13,971 nucleotides of DNA from Baffinella frigidus. Taxonomy: Eukaryota; Cryptophyceae; Cryptomonadales; Baffinellaceae. Position 1 is the first letter of the stretch. The number at the start of each line of letters is the position of its first letter. Below the pieces are notes generated by a model, which saw nothing but the letters and a program-made list of their open reading frames with translations, had not been told where the DNA came from and ran no database searches. Location of the stretch: positions 34,026 through 47,996 of the forward strand of contig MU646967.1 in NCBI GenBank assembly GCA_026770585.1, in the 5' to 3' direction. The translations under genes and the position numbers were made by a program. This document shows positions 1 through 7,300 of this stretch, in pieces.

Positions 1-18
1 GGGGGGGGGGGGGGGGGG
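1..18. repeat. poly-G run at window start
   Basis: Eighteen consecutive G open the window, followed by ordinary mixed sequence to about 190 in which I see no gene. It may be a real homopolymer or an assembly edge. Confidence 0.8.
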
Positions 19-189
19 CGGACGGTGCTCGCAGGTGCTGGCCCGCTCTCTGTGTGGCAGGGGTTTCTTGAGTGCACGTGACCGTTCTCGGCGCCCCTGC
101 TCACACACATCCTCGGTGGGGTGCGTACACGGCGTGAAGCGGTCTTGATAGTGATACAGGTCTCTCTCTGTCACGCACACACACTCCGC

Positions 190-460
190 GGTCAGTGCGG
201 ACCCTAAGCCCCAACCCCCTCGGCAGTGCGAACCCTAATCCCTAGCCATAAACCCTAACCCCCAACACCCTGGGCAGGCATGGCGAAGCAGGCGCGCGCA
301 GGCACACCGCTCGGACGCCGTCCACCTCCCCTGGGCAATGGTGCAAACCCTCAACCCTAAACCCCCAACCCTTAGACTCCAACCCCTTTCCCCTAGACAC
401 TAAACACTAAAACCTAAACACTAAAGCCTGAACCCTGAACCCCAAACCTAAACCTCAACT
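190..460. repeat. degenerate CCCTAAA telomere-like tract
   Basis: Scattered CCCTAA, CCCTAAA and variants (CCCCAA, CACTAAA, CCTAAAC) are C-rich on the + strand and interrupted by unique sequence at about 270-340. The degeneracy shows an interstitial relic, not a functional telomere end. No coding region is supported in 1-460. Confidence 0.7.
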
Positions 461-510
461 CCAAGCAGTGATCAAGGACGGGATGAGGGACGTGATGGAG
501 GCGCGCGCCG
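461..510 (+). repeat. echo of the 596-711 exon start, with acceptor
   Basis: Reads ccaagcag|TGATCAAGGACGG and continues through GACGTGATGG to GCGCGCGCCG. It matches the start of the exon at 596, including an AG acceptor, but lacks one internal repeat of that exon and then runs into a family-1 element core. It is a partial copy of an exon edge lying inside what would be the preceding intron. Confidence 0.6.
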
Positions 511-572
511 TTTTTTGCTCGAAAGTTGACGGATCTGTACCACAGACCCAGCATGTCAACTTGAGATAAACC
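499..572 (+). mobile_element. family-1 TIR element, core fragment (copy D)
   Basis: The sequence from about 510 has the family-1 core: GTTGACGGATCTGTACC, then AGCATGTCAACTTGAG. It matches the intact element at 11481-11617 over the middle only; the terminal repeats are missing. It sits between the exon-edge echo (461-510) and three CCCTAAC-like units, just before the exon acceptor at 595. Confidence 0.55.
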
Positions 573-595
573 CCTAACCCCTAACCCTCCTCCAG

Positions 596-711
596 TGATC
601 AAGGACGGAGTGAAGGACGTGATGGGCGGGATGAAGGACGTGATGGTGGCGCGTGCGGCGCAGGGGGCAAAGCAGGGGTCGAAGGCCACGCCCCGAGACA
701 GGCGCCAATAG
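596..711 (+). CDS. Probable terminal exon of an unidentified + strand gene (partial)
   Basis: The exon begins after the pyrimidine-rich acceptor cctcctccag at 586-595 and reads (x)TG ATC AAG GAC to a TAG stop at 709-711, giving 37 complete codons. The peptide is charged and Met-rich (IKDGVKDVMGGMKDVM, then ARAAQGAKQGSKATPRDRRQ) and contains an internal near-duplication (VKDVMGG / MKDVMVA) from a 20-21 bp DNA repeat. Its basic tail and GC-rich third positions resemble the better supported exons here. No earlier exon was found in 1-460, so the gene body probably lies outside the window or in unrecognised small exons. The echo of its first bases at 461-510 is the best sign that it is a true exon edge. 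I do not recognise the family. Confidence 0.4.
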
Positions 712-906
712 GGCGTGTCGGTACAGCTACCGACTTGACGAATATGCCGACTTCGTGACTTATAAAAGGCTGTAAAGGTCGTAAAACGATGGTTAAACGC
801 ACCGTTTCCCTGTTCCGTCGTGCTTGACCCCGGTCACTCACTCGACCCCGCTCGCGGCCGCGTCCCAGGGCCTCCAGCACTCCTCATCACTTCCCACGCT
901 CGCCAT
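712..906. other. Gene-free stretch with a TATA-like site
   Basis: I find no convincing coding exon. A TATA-box-like tataaaa occurs at about 760-766 in + orientation, but no start or exon is recognisable downstream, so I do not call a promoter. Confidence 0.4.
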
Positions 907-997
907 TTATGCACCCCCACAGAGGCTAAGTTTGAGTAGGACTTTGAGGTCTTGCGCACGCTACACGTTGTGTACGAAGGGAGACAGGGGTGCATAA
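907..997. mobile_element. 91-bp sequence with 11-bp terminal inverted repeats
   Basis: TTATGCACCCC at 907-917 is exactly inverted as GGGGTGCATAA at 987-997. I see no coding capacity and no obvious target-site duplication. It could be a tiny non-autonomous element or a chance hairpin. Confidence 0.35.
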
Positions 998-1045
998 GTC
1001 TCCGTCTCTTTGGAAGGTGTTTCTCACTCTACACGGCAGAAAGGT

Positions 1046-1176
1046 AGAGCAGATTTTTCATCTGTTGGCCACAACAACAATAAAAAATGCAAACGTTGAC
1101 AGTTGAGTACCACCTCTCTCAACTTTTTGCCATTGTTTCGTTCATTTCGAGGGCCAACAGATGTGAAAACTGCTCC
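1046..1176. mobile_element. family-2 TIR element (about 130 bp), best-preserved copy
   Basis: CATCTGTTGGCC (1059-1070) is exactly inverted as GGCCAACAGATG (1152-1163). The match extends outward with gaps (GAGCAG plus a T-run on both sides) to about 24 bp. The interior holds GTTGAC, GAGTACC and CTCAAC, the core shared by both element families. It has no ORF and fits a MITE-like non-autonomous element. Related copies are at 4519-4584, 4914-5041 and about 6577-6653. Confidence 0.65.
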
Positions 1177-1489
1177 AGTTGCTTTTGAGAGAAAGTCGCT
1201 TTACACACAGCGCTTTACAAAACCGCGCTAGACGTGGCTGCCTCGAGCTTGAGCGGCGGTGGTCATGCGGCGGCAGAGAGTTGGCTTATCCAAGGACTAC
1301 TTACAGGACCTAAGTGGACCTCACCTGGAGGTCACCTCTCATGGGCGAGCGGCAGCGAGGCAATGATCGAGCGGCACGGAGGCGGTGGGGTGGTGGTGGG
1401 GGCACGGGGAGGGGAGGGGGGAAGGGGAGGGGTGAGGGAGTGTGTGTGGGGGGGAGGAGTGGCGTGGGTGGTTTGTGCACACAGGTTTG

Positions 1490-1563
1490 TGCACACATCA
1501 TTTACTCTTACAATGTGACATACTCCATCGTGTTTGCCACTTGGAAAGGAGGATGGAAATTTC
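1490..1563 (+). repeat. direct repeat, left copy (partner 1864-1937)
   Basis: About 74 bp starting TGCACACATC and containing TTTACTCTTACAATGTGACA recurs at 1864-1937 with few mismatches, 374 bp apart. Some differences are synonymous if read in the + frame, but the second copy has a TAA, so coding is not supported. On the minus strand the repeat ends in an acceptor-like TGTGTGCAG at the right copy. It may be another duplicated intron edge. Confidence 0.6.
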
Positions 1564-1589
1564 AGTGCTCGCTCGACGGCTGCAAGGTC

Positions 1590-1738
1590 CAGCTCTGCAT
1601 CAATCTATTCGGGCTCGCCAATCCTGTGCGCCTTTTAGGTCCTTTGCTCTTTCCCGCTCCCAAATTGACGGATCTTTACCGTAAACGCAGCATGCCATCT
1701 CGAGAATTGTCGGTCAACCCGAGTGAGGCAAACCGATC
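1590..1738 (+). mobile_element. family-1 TIR element, degraded copy B
   Basis: It begins AGCTCTGCATCAATCTATTC and ends GTCAACCCGAGTGAGGCA, with a core ATTGACGGATCTTTACC. This matches the intact family-1 element (11481-11617) end to end with scattered substitutions. It is non-coding. An apparent + strand ORF across it is incidental. Confidence 0.6.
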
Positions 1739-1863
1739 GAGCGGGCTGGGTTCAGGTACAAATATTCAAAAAAAACATGTTGTACCCGTCCCGCTCGAGA
1801 GCAGCTAGAAGGGGGTAGTGAGAGTGGTCCACTTAATGCGGTTCACTTGTGAAGTGAAGACAC

Positions 1864-1937
1864 TGCACACATAATTTACTCTTACAATGTGACATATGCC
1901 ATCCGTTTTGCCACCTAAGAAAGAAGATGGAGGTTTC
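1864..1937 (+). repeat. direct repeat, right copy (partner 1490-1563)
   Basis: Second copy of the repeat described at 1490-1563; the best-conserved block is ATTTACTCTTACAATGTGAC. Confidence 0.6.
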
Positions 1938-2037
1938 TGACACCTGTTTGGAGATCCCCCCCCGTGATCTCCGGCCTAGCAACGAGCCTGTCCGCCACCG
2001 TTGCCCCCCATCTCCTCATCCTCACGACGCGCGGCCT

Positions 2038-2247
2038 GGGTTAAGGGTTTGGGGTTGAGGGTTGAGGGTTTGGGGCTTAAGGTGTAGGGTTTAGGGTTCA
2101 GGGTTGAGGGTTTAAGGTTTAGGGTTTAGGGTTGATGGTTTAGTGTTTAGCGTTTAGTGTTTAGTATTTAGCGTTGAGTGTTGAGTGTTGAGTGTTTAGT
2201 GTTTAGTGTTTAGTGTTTAGTGTTTAGTGTTTAGTGTTGAGAGTTTA
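2038..2247. repeat. telomere-like array shifting to a TTTAGTG variant
   Basis: It starts as GGTTGAGGG/TTTAGGG-type heptamers (2038-2135), then becomes a nearly regular TTTAGTG heptamer array (about 2137-2240) with TTGAGTG and TTTAGCG variants. It is G-rich on the + strand, opposite to the 190-460 tract. It is an interstitial decayed or locally amplified variant repeat and non-coding. Confidence 0.75.
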
Positions 2248-2480
2248 AGGATTTGAGGGTACGAGGCAGCAGGGCAGGGCTCTCACGCGGGGTGAGAGGG
2301 CTCCGATGCAGGTGCAGTCACGGTTGGGCAGGTGGGTGCAGGAGGGTGACGCCTGGAGAGACAGTGCGACACAACCGGAAGAGGAACGGCTCCAACTACC
2401 TAGTCAATCAAACATCTGCACTAACAGTCGCAAGGCTGCATGGGGCAGGGGGCGGGCGAGGGGGGGGGTGTAGGTTGTAC

Positions 2481-2507
2481 CTTGCCAGCGGCGGCCTTAG
2501 CATCGAG
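2481..2507 (-). repeat. echo of the 2568-2624 exon end, with donor
   Basis: On the minus strand it reads CCTCGATGCTAAGGCCGC, then CGCTGGCAAG|GTACAAC. The candidate exon end is CCTCGATGCTAAGGCCGC, TTCTGCCGAG|GTACACC. Both copies keep a GT donor. Confidence 0.55.
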
Positions 2508-2567
2508 GTCAGGGTGGAGGGCGCCCCTAGATCTAGTGACTAGGACCCTAGAGGGTAGAGGGTGTAC

Positions 2568-2624
2568 CTCGGCAGAAGCGGCCTTAGCATCGAGGATGCG
2601 CGCGCCGGCGCGCGGCTCCAGGCC
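2568..2624 (-). CDS. Possible internal exon of an unidentified - strand gene
   Basis: A 57-nt block lies between an acceptor (gctaagcag, just above 2624) and a donor (GCCGAG|GTACAC, GT at 2567-2566). It encodes GLEPRAGARILDAKAASAE in phase 0. Support comes from the splice signals and from the duplicated 3' edge at 2481-2507, the pattern seen at exons 3, 7 and 9 of the plastid gene. The same frame is open upstream to about 3065, but that stretch has no ATG and unlike codon use, so I treat it as intron or chance. Flanking exons and protein family are unknown. Confidence 0.3.
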
Positions 2625-3110
2625 CTGCTTAGCGATGTGTGTTTTATTGGAGGGTATGAAATACTCGAATGTAAGCCTCTTTACAGGGAATGATATGATT
2701 AGCCCAGAAAAGGCCGAGATCGGTAGCTGTTGAATGCCCTGCACCGCACCTTGCACGCTCAGAACTCTGTCCCGGACGCTCTGCGTAGGCCCTACGCTGT
2801 GCGAGTGATTGTAACCCGTGTCAGCCGTTTTATCCACATAAACTCCTTTTTTTCCTCTGCAGCAGCGTCCCGAGAAGGAGTGATTTCTGGTTTCTGAATT
2901 TGTGACGAGGGATTCGCCGTTTTGCCAAACCCGTGCTATCACTAGACTAGTGGAGATGAGGGTGGGCGCAGGACGACAGGAACAGGAACAGACATTCAAG
3001 GGGGTTCCGAAACCCCTTGGCGAGTTCTGCAATGATCCTACGCCTCGACAGATGTTGGGCTTCAATAAATCATAACTGAGCCTAATTTCATTTCGGAATA
3101 TAAGTGAAGC
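2625..3110. other. Gene-free stretch with a hairpin and an acceptor-like + strand site
   Basis: I find no supported gene. A pyrimidine-rich + strand acceptor-like site (tttttttcctctgcag) ends at about 2864 but leads only to six codons and a stop. A near-perfect hairpin lies at about 2998-3021 (CAAGGGGGTT, ccga, AACCCCTTGG). Confidence 0.35.
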
Positions 3111-3209
3111 AGTTTCACATTTTATGCTATCTTAGCTTGTAATTGTGGCATGTTAGGTTGTTGCTATCTTAGGCATTACCCACGCCTAAGATAGCATAAA
3201 AGTGCAACT
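3111..3209. mobile_element. 99-bp AT-rich TIR element
   Basis: TTTTATGCTATCTTAG (3120-3135) is perfectly inverted at 3186-3201, and the match extends outward (AGTTtCAC / GTGcAACT) to about 24 bp per arm. The right half contains an extra internal inverted copy (GCTATCTTAGGC ... GCCTAAGATAGC). It has no coding capacity and fits a small MITE-like element. It directly abuts a second element at 3217. Confidence 0.65.
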
Positions 3210-3216
3210 GATTCAG

Positions 3217-3532
3217 GGCGGATTCTATGTGTCTTTTTAATTCGCGAAATACGTAATGCAAAGTCATTTATTGACTTTCATGTATTTCGAATCCGAGCAG
3301 ATTTGCATGCAAACCACAACGCTTCAGCCATAAAACAGTTTTGAGACGGGAATCATGTCGAAACGTTGCGAGTTGGGATTTTCATTAAAAAATCTTGAGG
3401 CAAAACATAATGCAATTAAAAACGCAACGTTTCATTATGTATCACACAATTCGAGCTCAAAGTGGCCGTAAAACGTTTTACGGCACCTTTGCATTCTGTA
3501 TTCTGTATTCTTTCCTCACATAGAATCCAGCC
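3217..3532. mobile_element. 316-bp AT-rich element with terminal inverted repeats
   Basis: GGCGGATTCTATGTG at 3217-3231 is inverted at 3517-3532 (CACATAGAATCCAGCC), 14-15 bp with one gap. The interior is clearly more AT-rich than the rest of the window and is layered with smaller palindromes, including a perfect 20-bp one (GCCGTAAAACGTTTTACGGC, about 3465-3484) and a CGAAACGTTGCG / CGCAACGTTTC pair. No protein is encoded. It is probably a non-autonomous DNA transposon; superfamily unknown. Confidence 0.55.
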
Positions 3533-3957
3533 TTAGATAATGGTCAAACCATCAAACGCCACCCTTTTCTGCAGATAAATTCTGGTGTAATGCTCCAATC
3601 TATGCGGGAGGGCCACGTCTTATCCAGGTAACCGCGCAGTTCTCCGGTGCAGCCATTTAAAGTCAAAGTCAATTATTTCCTGCATTCTCTCCAAAAGTAA
3701 ATGATTCCCAGTACAATTTTTTAAAATACGCCGGGGCACTTAAATTTTCAGCCCTCCCGCGTAGATAGCTCCAATGGAGGAAGGCAGAAAAGACAGAAAC
3801 AGTCCAGTGTCCGCCTACGGTGGGATCTCGAAGATCATAAAGGGCCTCAAACACCAGCTCCTCCCTTTCCCACTCTTGCCCCCTCCCTAAGCGGACGCGT
3901 GCAGGACGGACGCGGCACCGTCGCTCGACACACAAGATCGACGTACATGTACCGTGA
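3533..3957. other. Stretch without a supported gene
   Basis: A minus-strand frame is open over 3669-3935 (88 codons, no ATG, no recognisable domain). I see no splice-supported exon or clear repeat. Confidence 0.4.
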
Positions 3958-4377
3958 ATGGATCTGCATTGTCGGCCTGTGGCGCTGCTGTGTCTTTTGC
4001 TACCCTGTAGTCAGTTGGTCCTAGAGGGCGAAGCGTTGTTCTCCCTCAACACCCTTGGAGATCACCGTGCTACGCTCGGAGCGAAGAGGCCCTTCATGTC
4101 AACTCATCACCGTAGCATCTCTCTTCTTCTCGTCTTTATTACTCTCGAGCCTGGAGATGAGTGGTCCAAACGTCTATGCGCCTTAAGCCGAGCCCGCCTC
4201 GGCACAGTAGCAGCCCTCAACGGTGGACCGGTATCGGTCCTGATACCGGAACAACTCGACTCGAACACGGTCACGGTCTGTTGCCCGTTTTTGTTTTGGC
4301 GATTTTACGCGATTTTGTGGGTATCCAATAAACTTCACTGCGCTGAAATAAAGACCACGGCCCGCCTCGCGTGGTAA
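3958..4377 (+). CDS. Doubtful 139-codon ORF convergent with the plastid gene
   Basis: An ATG-to-stop ORF starts MDLHCRPVALLCLLLPCSQL, which looks signal-peptide-like (hydrophobic run, residues 8-20). Nothing after residue 30 resembles a known domain. Third-position GC is lower than in the firm exons. Two AATAAA motifs (about 4328 and 4350) lie inside the ORF, which suits a non-coding transcript end better than a real 3' coding end. I list it because it is the longest ATG-started frame in this gap. Confidence 0.15.
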   Translation: MDLHCRPVALLCLLLPCSQLVLEGEALFSLNTLGDHRATLGAKRPFMSTHHRSISLLLVFITLEPGDEWSKRLCALSRARLGTVAALNGGPVSVLIPEQLDSNTVTVCCPFLFWRFYAILWVSNKLHCAEIKTTARLAW

Positions 4378-4397
4378 CTGTATGTAGAGGTGCGCGC

Positions 4398-7300
4398 TCA
4401 GTCGATAGTGCCCTGCTGGAGCGCCTTGTACTGCTCCTCGGCTGAGAGGATCTTGCGCTGCCCGAGCGGCGCGCTGCTCTGCGTCTGTTTCCGGGGGGGG
4501 TTGGGGTTTAGAGCGGGTTTCTCGTCTGTTGAGTACGAAAAGAATGAAGCAATTGCAAATGTTTTGTGGTCAACGGATGTGAGAATCTTGCGCTGCCCGA
4601 GCGGCGCGCTGCTCTGCGTCTGTTTGCAGGAGGTTTGGGGGTTAGGGATTCAGGTTTATGGTTCGGCAGGGCGGTTACGAAAATTATACACAGAAGCTGC
4701 GCTGCGTCTGTTTGCGGGGTGCAGGGGGTTAGGGTTTAGGGTTTAGGGTTTAGGGTCTAGGGTTTAGGGTCTAGGGTTTAGGGTTTAGGGTTTAGGGTTT
4801 GTGAAGAGTTTATGAAGGGTTTGGGGTTTAGGGTTTAGGGTTTAGGTTTTAGGGTTTAGGGTTTAGGGTTTAGGGTTTAGGGTTTAGGGTTTAGGGTTTG
4901 GGGGCGGGGCGGTTGGAGCGGTTGTCGCATCTGTTTGCCAAACATAATGGAACATCGGCAAATTTTTGCAGTTAGTACCAACATCGTCAATTTTTGGCGG
5001 TGTTTGATTCTGTGTGGCCAACAGATGTAGAAGCCACTCCACATGTGCAGGGGCTTTCTCTCTCAAAAGTAAGAACGGCCTCTCTCGCACCTTGGTGCCG
5101 TCCGGGCCGCCTCGAAGCCGTGGTGGTATCAACACAGGTCTACGCCTCAGGGGAGTTTGGTTCTAACCTTGGTGACGGAGGGCCGGTCAGAAAAGCCACA
5201 GGCCATTACCACCAACATACACAGGCCACGACCACCGAAGAATGGGCTCTCTCGCACCTTGGTGTCCTCCGGCCCGCCTCGATACCGTGGTGGTATCGAT
5301 AAAGGTCTACGTACGAAGGGAGTTTGGTTGTGACCTTGGTGTCGGAGACGCGGTCAGTGAAGCCTGCGCGGCTCGCAACGCCCTTGAGCTGCTGCCCGAT
5401 CTGCATCCACCCATCTATCGTCAGGAATACATCATGAGTGCGAAAAATGAAACCCTAAATCCCAAACCCTACCATGAATCAGAACACCGAATAATAGAAA
5501 GCCGGGCGCGCGGCTCGAAATTCCCTTGAGCTGCTGCCTGATCTGCACATTCAATTAATAGCAGGGTTCTGCTATTAATATCATTCAGTCTTCTGATCAA
5601 TGTTAGGGTTTAGGGATTCAGTTTCCCCATTAATGATTTATGGCTGCGCGATGCGGCTCGAAACTCCCTTGAGCTGCTGCCCGATCTGCACCGACGTGGC
5701 CATAGAGTAATAGAGCGGTGTGCAGAGAACTTGGCCGCCGAAATAACAAGAAGTTGGGTAAAGTTGACGTTTTTGTACCCGAACCGTCAACTTTCCCCAA
5801 ATGAATCATTCGTGAGAAAACTGAACCATGCTCATCTGTTTTATGTCGCGTTTCCAACGAAAAGTAGTAGTGGCCTGCAGGCGGGCGGGGCGAGGAGGTG
5901 CCCGTGGCCGGGCGAGGCAAGGGTGACCCCTCAACCCTCAAACCCCTTAAACCCCACCCTTCCATAAAACCCTACCCTACCCTACCCTACCCTACCCTAC
6001 CCTACCCTACCCTACCCTACCCTACCCTACCCTACCCTACCCTACCCTACCCTGCCCTACCCTTGTGCACAGGGGAGCTTTCGTGTGCGCACGAAAGCGA
6101 AGGCGCTAGGGCGTGTGAACTTGACTCTAAATGCATTGTATGGCGCGGCCCGGTTGATTCACCTGGATCTCGTAGGGCTCGTCGGTCGGCTTCTGCCACC
6201 AGTACCTGCCCGCGTTCGAGAGGACCATGGTCAATACCATCGTCCCGAAGCGTGCGAGAGACCTTGGTCAATACCATCATGCCAAATACCTCACCAGCAC
6301 TGCATTCGCTGTCAGCGGGGGTTACACACGGGACGACTAAAACAGGTTGAGAGGTGGCAGGCTTCTGCATCATGCGCTTCTAGGCTTGATTTGCAGATAA
6401 ATAAAGACGAAATACATAAAGACCACGCAGGAGTGCTGTGAACGCGCGAGTAAAGAATCAAGGCTGGCCGTGGCCTTGGTTTCAATGCCTTGACAGTACC
6501 TCGACACACGGAGCTCGGAGGGGCGGAGGGGCGGGGCGGAGACCAATGCCGTCCCGCCTACCAAAACAATGAAACTCTGGCAAAAAGTTGAAATATCCCG
6601 GTACGAATCCGTCAACAGTTGGCGGTGCTTGATGTTTTTTCGTGGCCGACACGACACACGCGAACAGCGCTCTCACCTGGACACGCGGAGCTCCGAGGGG
6701 CGCAGGGGCGGGGCCGAGACGAAGGCCGGGACGAGCGACGCGATCTTGTAGGGTGTGAAGAAGCCTATCAGAATCGGGATGATCTGCGCACGAGGGCTGT
6801 TAATTGATGCGAACCGTCCGTTTATTGGATATACACCGTCCGTTTAATGGATGCACACCGCTCGTTTATGCAAGGGGGGTGATTTGAGGTTGGCAGACCT
6901 GGAGGGCCTCCTTGTTCTTGGAGAAGATGGCGATGAGGCCAACGAGGATCGCGAACCGCCCCGGCGGGCCCAGGTCGATCCCGCTCTGCCGAGAGCCCAC
7001 GCCATTATTCATCAGACATAGATCAGGGCTGGGAGATGCAGACTTGAGGGTTTGGGGTTCAGAGTTTCGGACCTGAGGCTGCCACTCTGCCGAGCAAGCA
7101 CGCGTTGAGAGAGGAAGCACGCGTTGAGAGAGGATAGAGGGATCTGCGGATTAGGGTGCGGGCGGGACCGAGGGCGTGGACGAGCCCATGTTGTCCGCGC
7201 TGCGCACCAGCAGGAACGCGTACATCCAGCTGCCCAGCGACCCTGAGACGCGCCGGGGGGGGGGGGGGGCGTCAGAGTAGCAAACCCACAACCCTGCGAC

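Noticed and set aside
1310-1808. Pro/Gly-rich frames of 60-160 codons on both strands
   Set aside because: They come from a G-rich low-complexity run (about 1380-1460) and a family-1 element. No start context or domain.
2821-2890. Strong pyrimidine tract plus CAG on the + strand as a terminal exon
   Set aside because: Only CAGCGTCCCGAGAAGGAG then TGA follows, and no matching upstream + strand exon was found.
2421-3065. 214-codon open frame on the minus strand
   Set aside because: It has no ATG and no recognisable domain, and most of it lacks coding character. Only the 2568-2624 part is kept, as a possible exon.
4728-4900. TTTAGGG arrays as a chromosome end
   Set aside because: They lie inside an intron with coding exons on both sides, so they are interstitial.
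5898-6350. 150-codon + strand frame with a PTLPY repeat
   Set aside because: The repeat is only the translation of the CCCTA pentamer array.
7154-7168. TAA after exon 5 as the end of a shorter protein
   Set aside because: A phase-0 donor (CCCTCG|GTCCCG) lies just before it, and later exons restore the third and fourth membrane helices.
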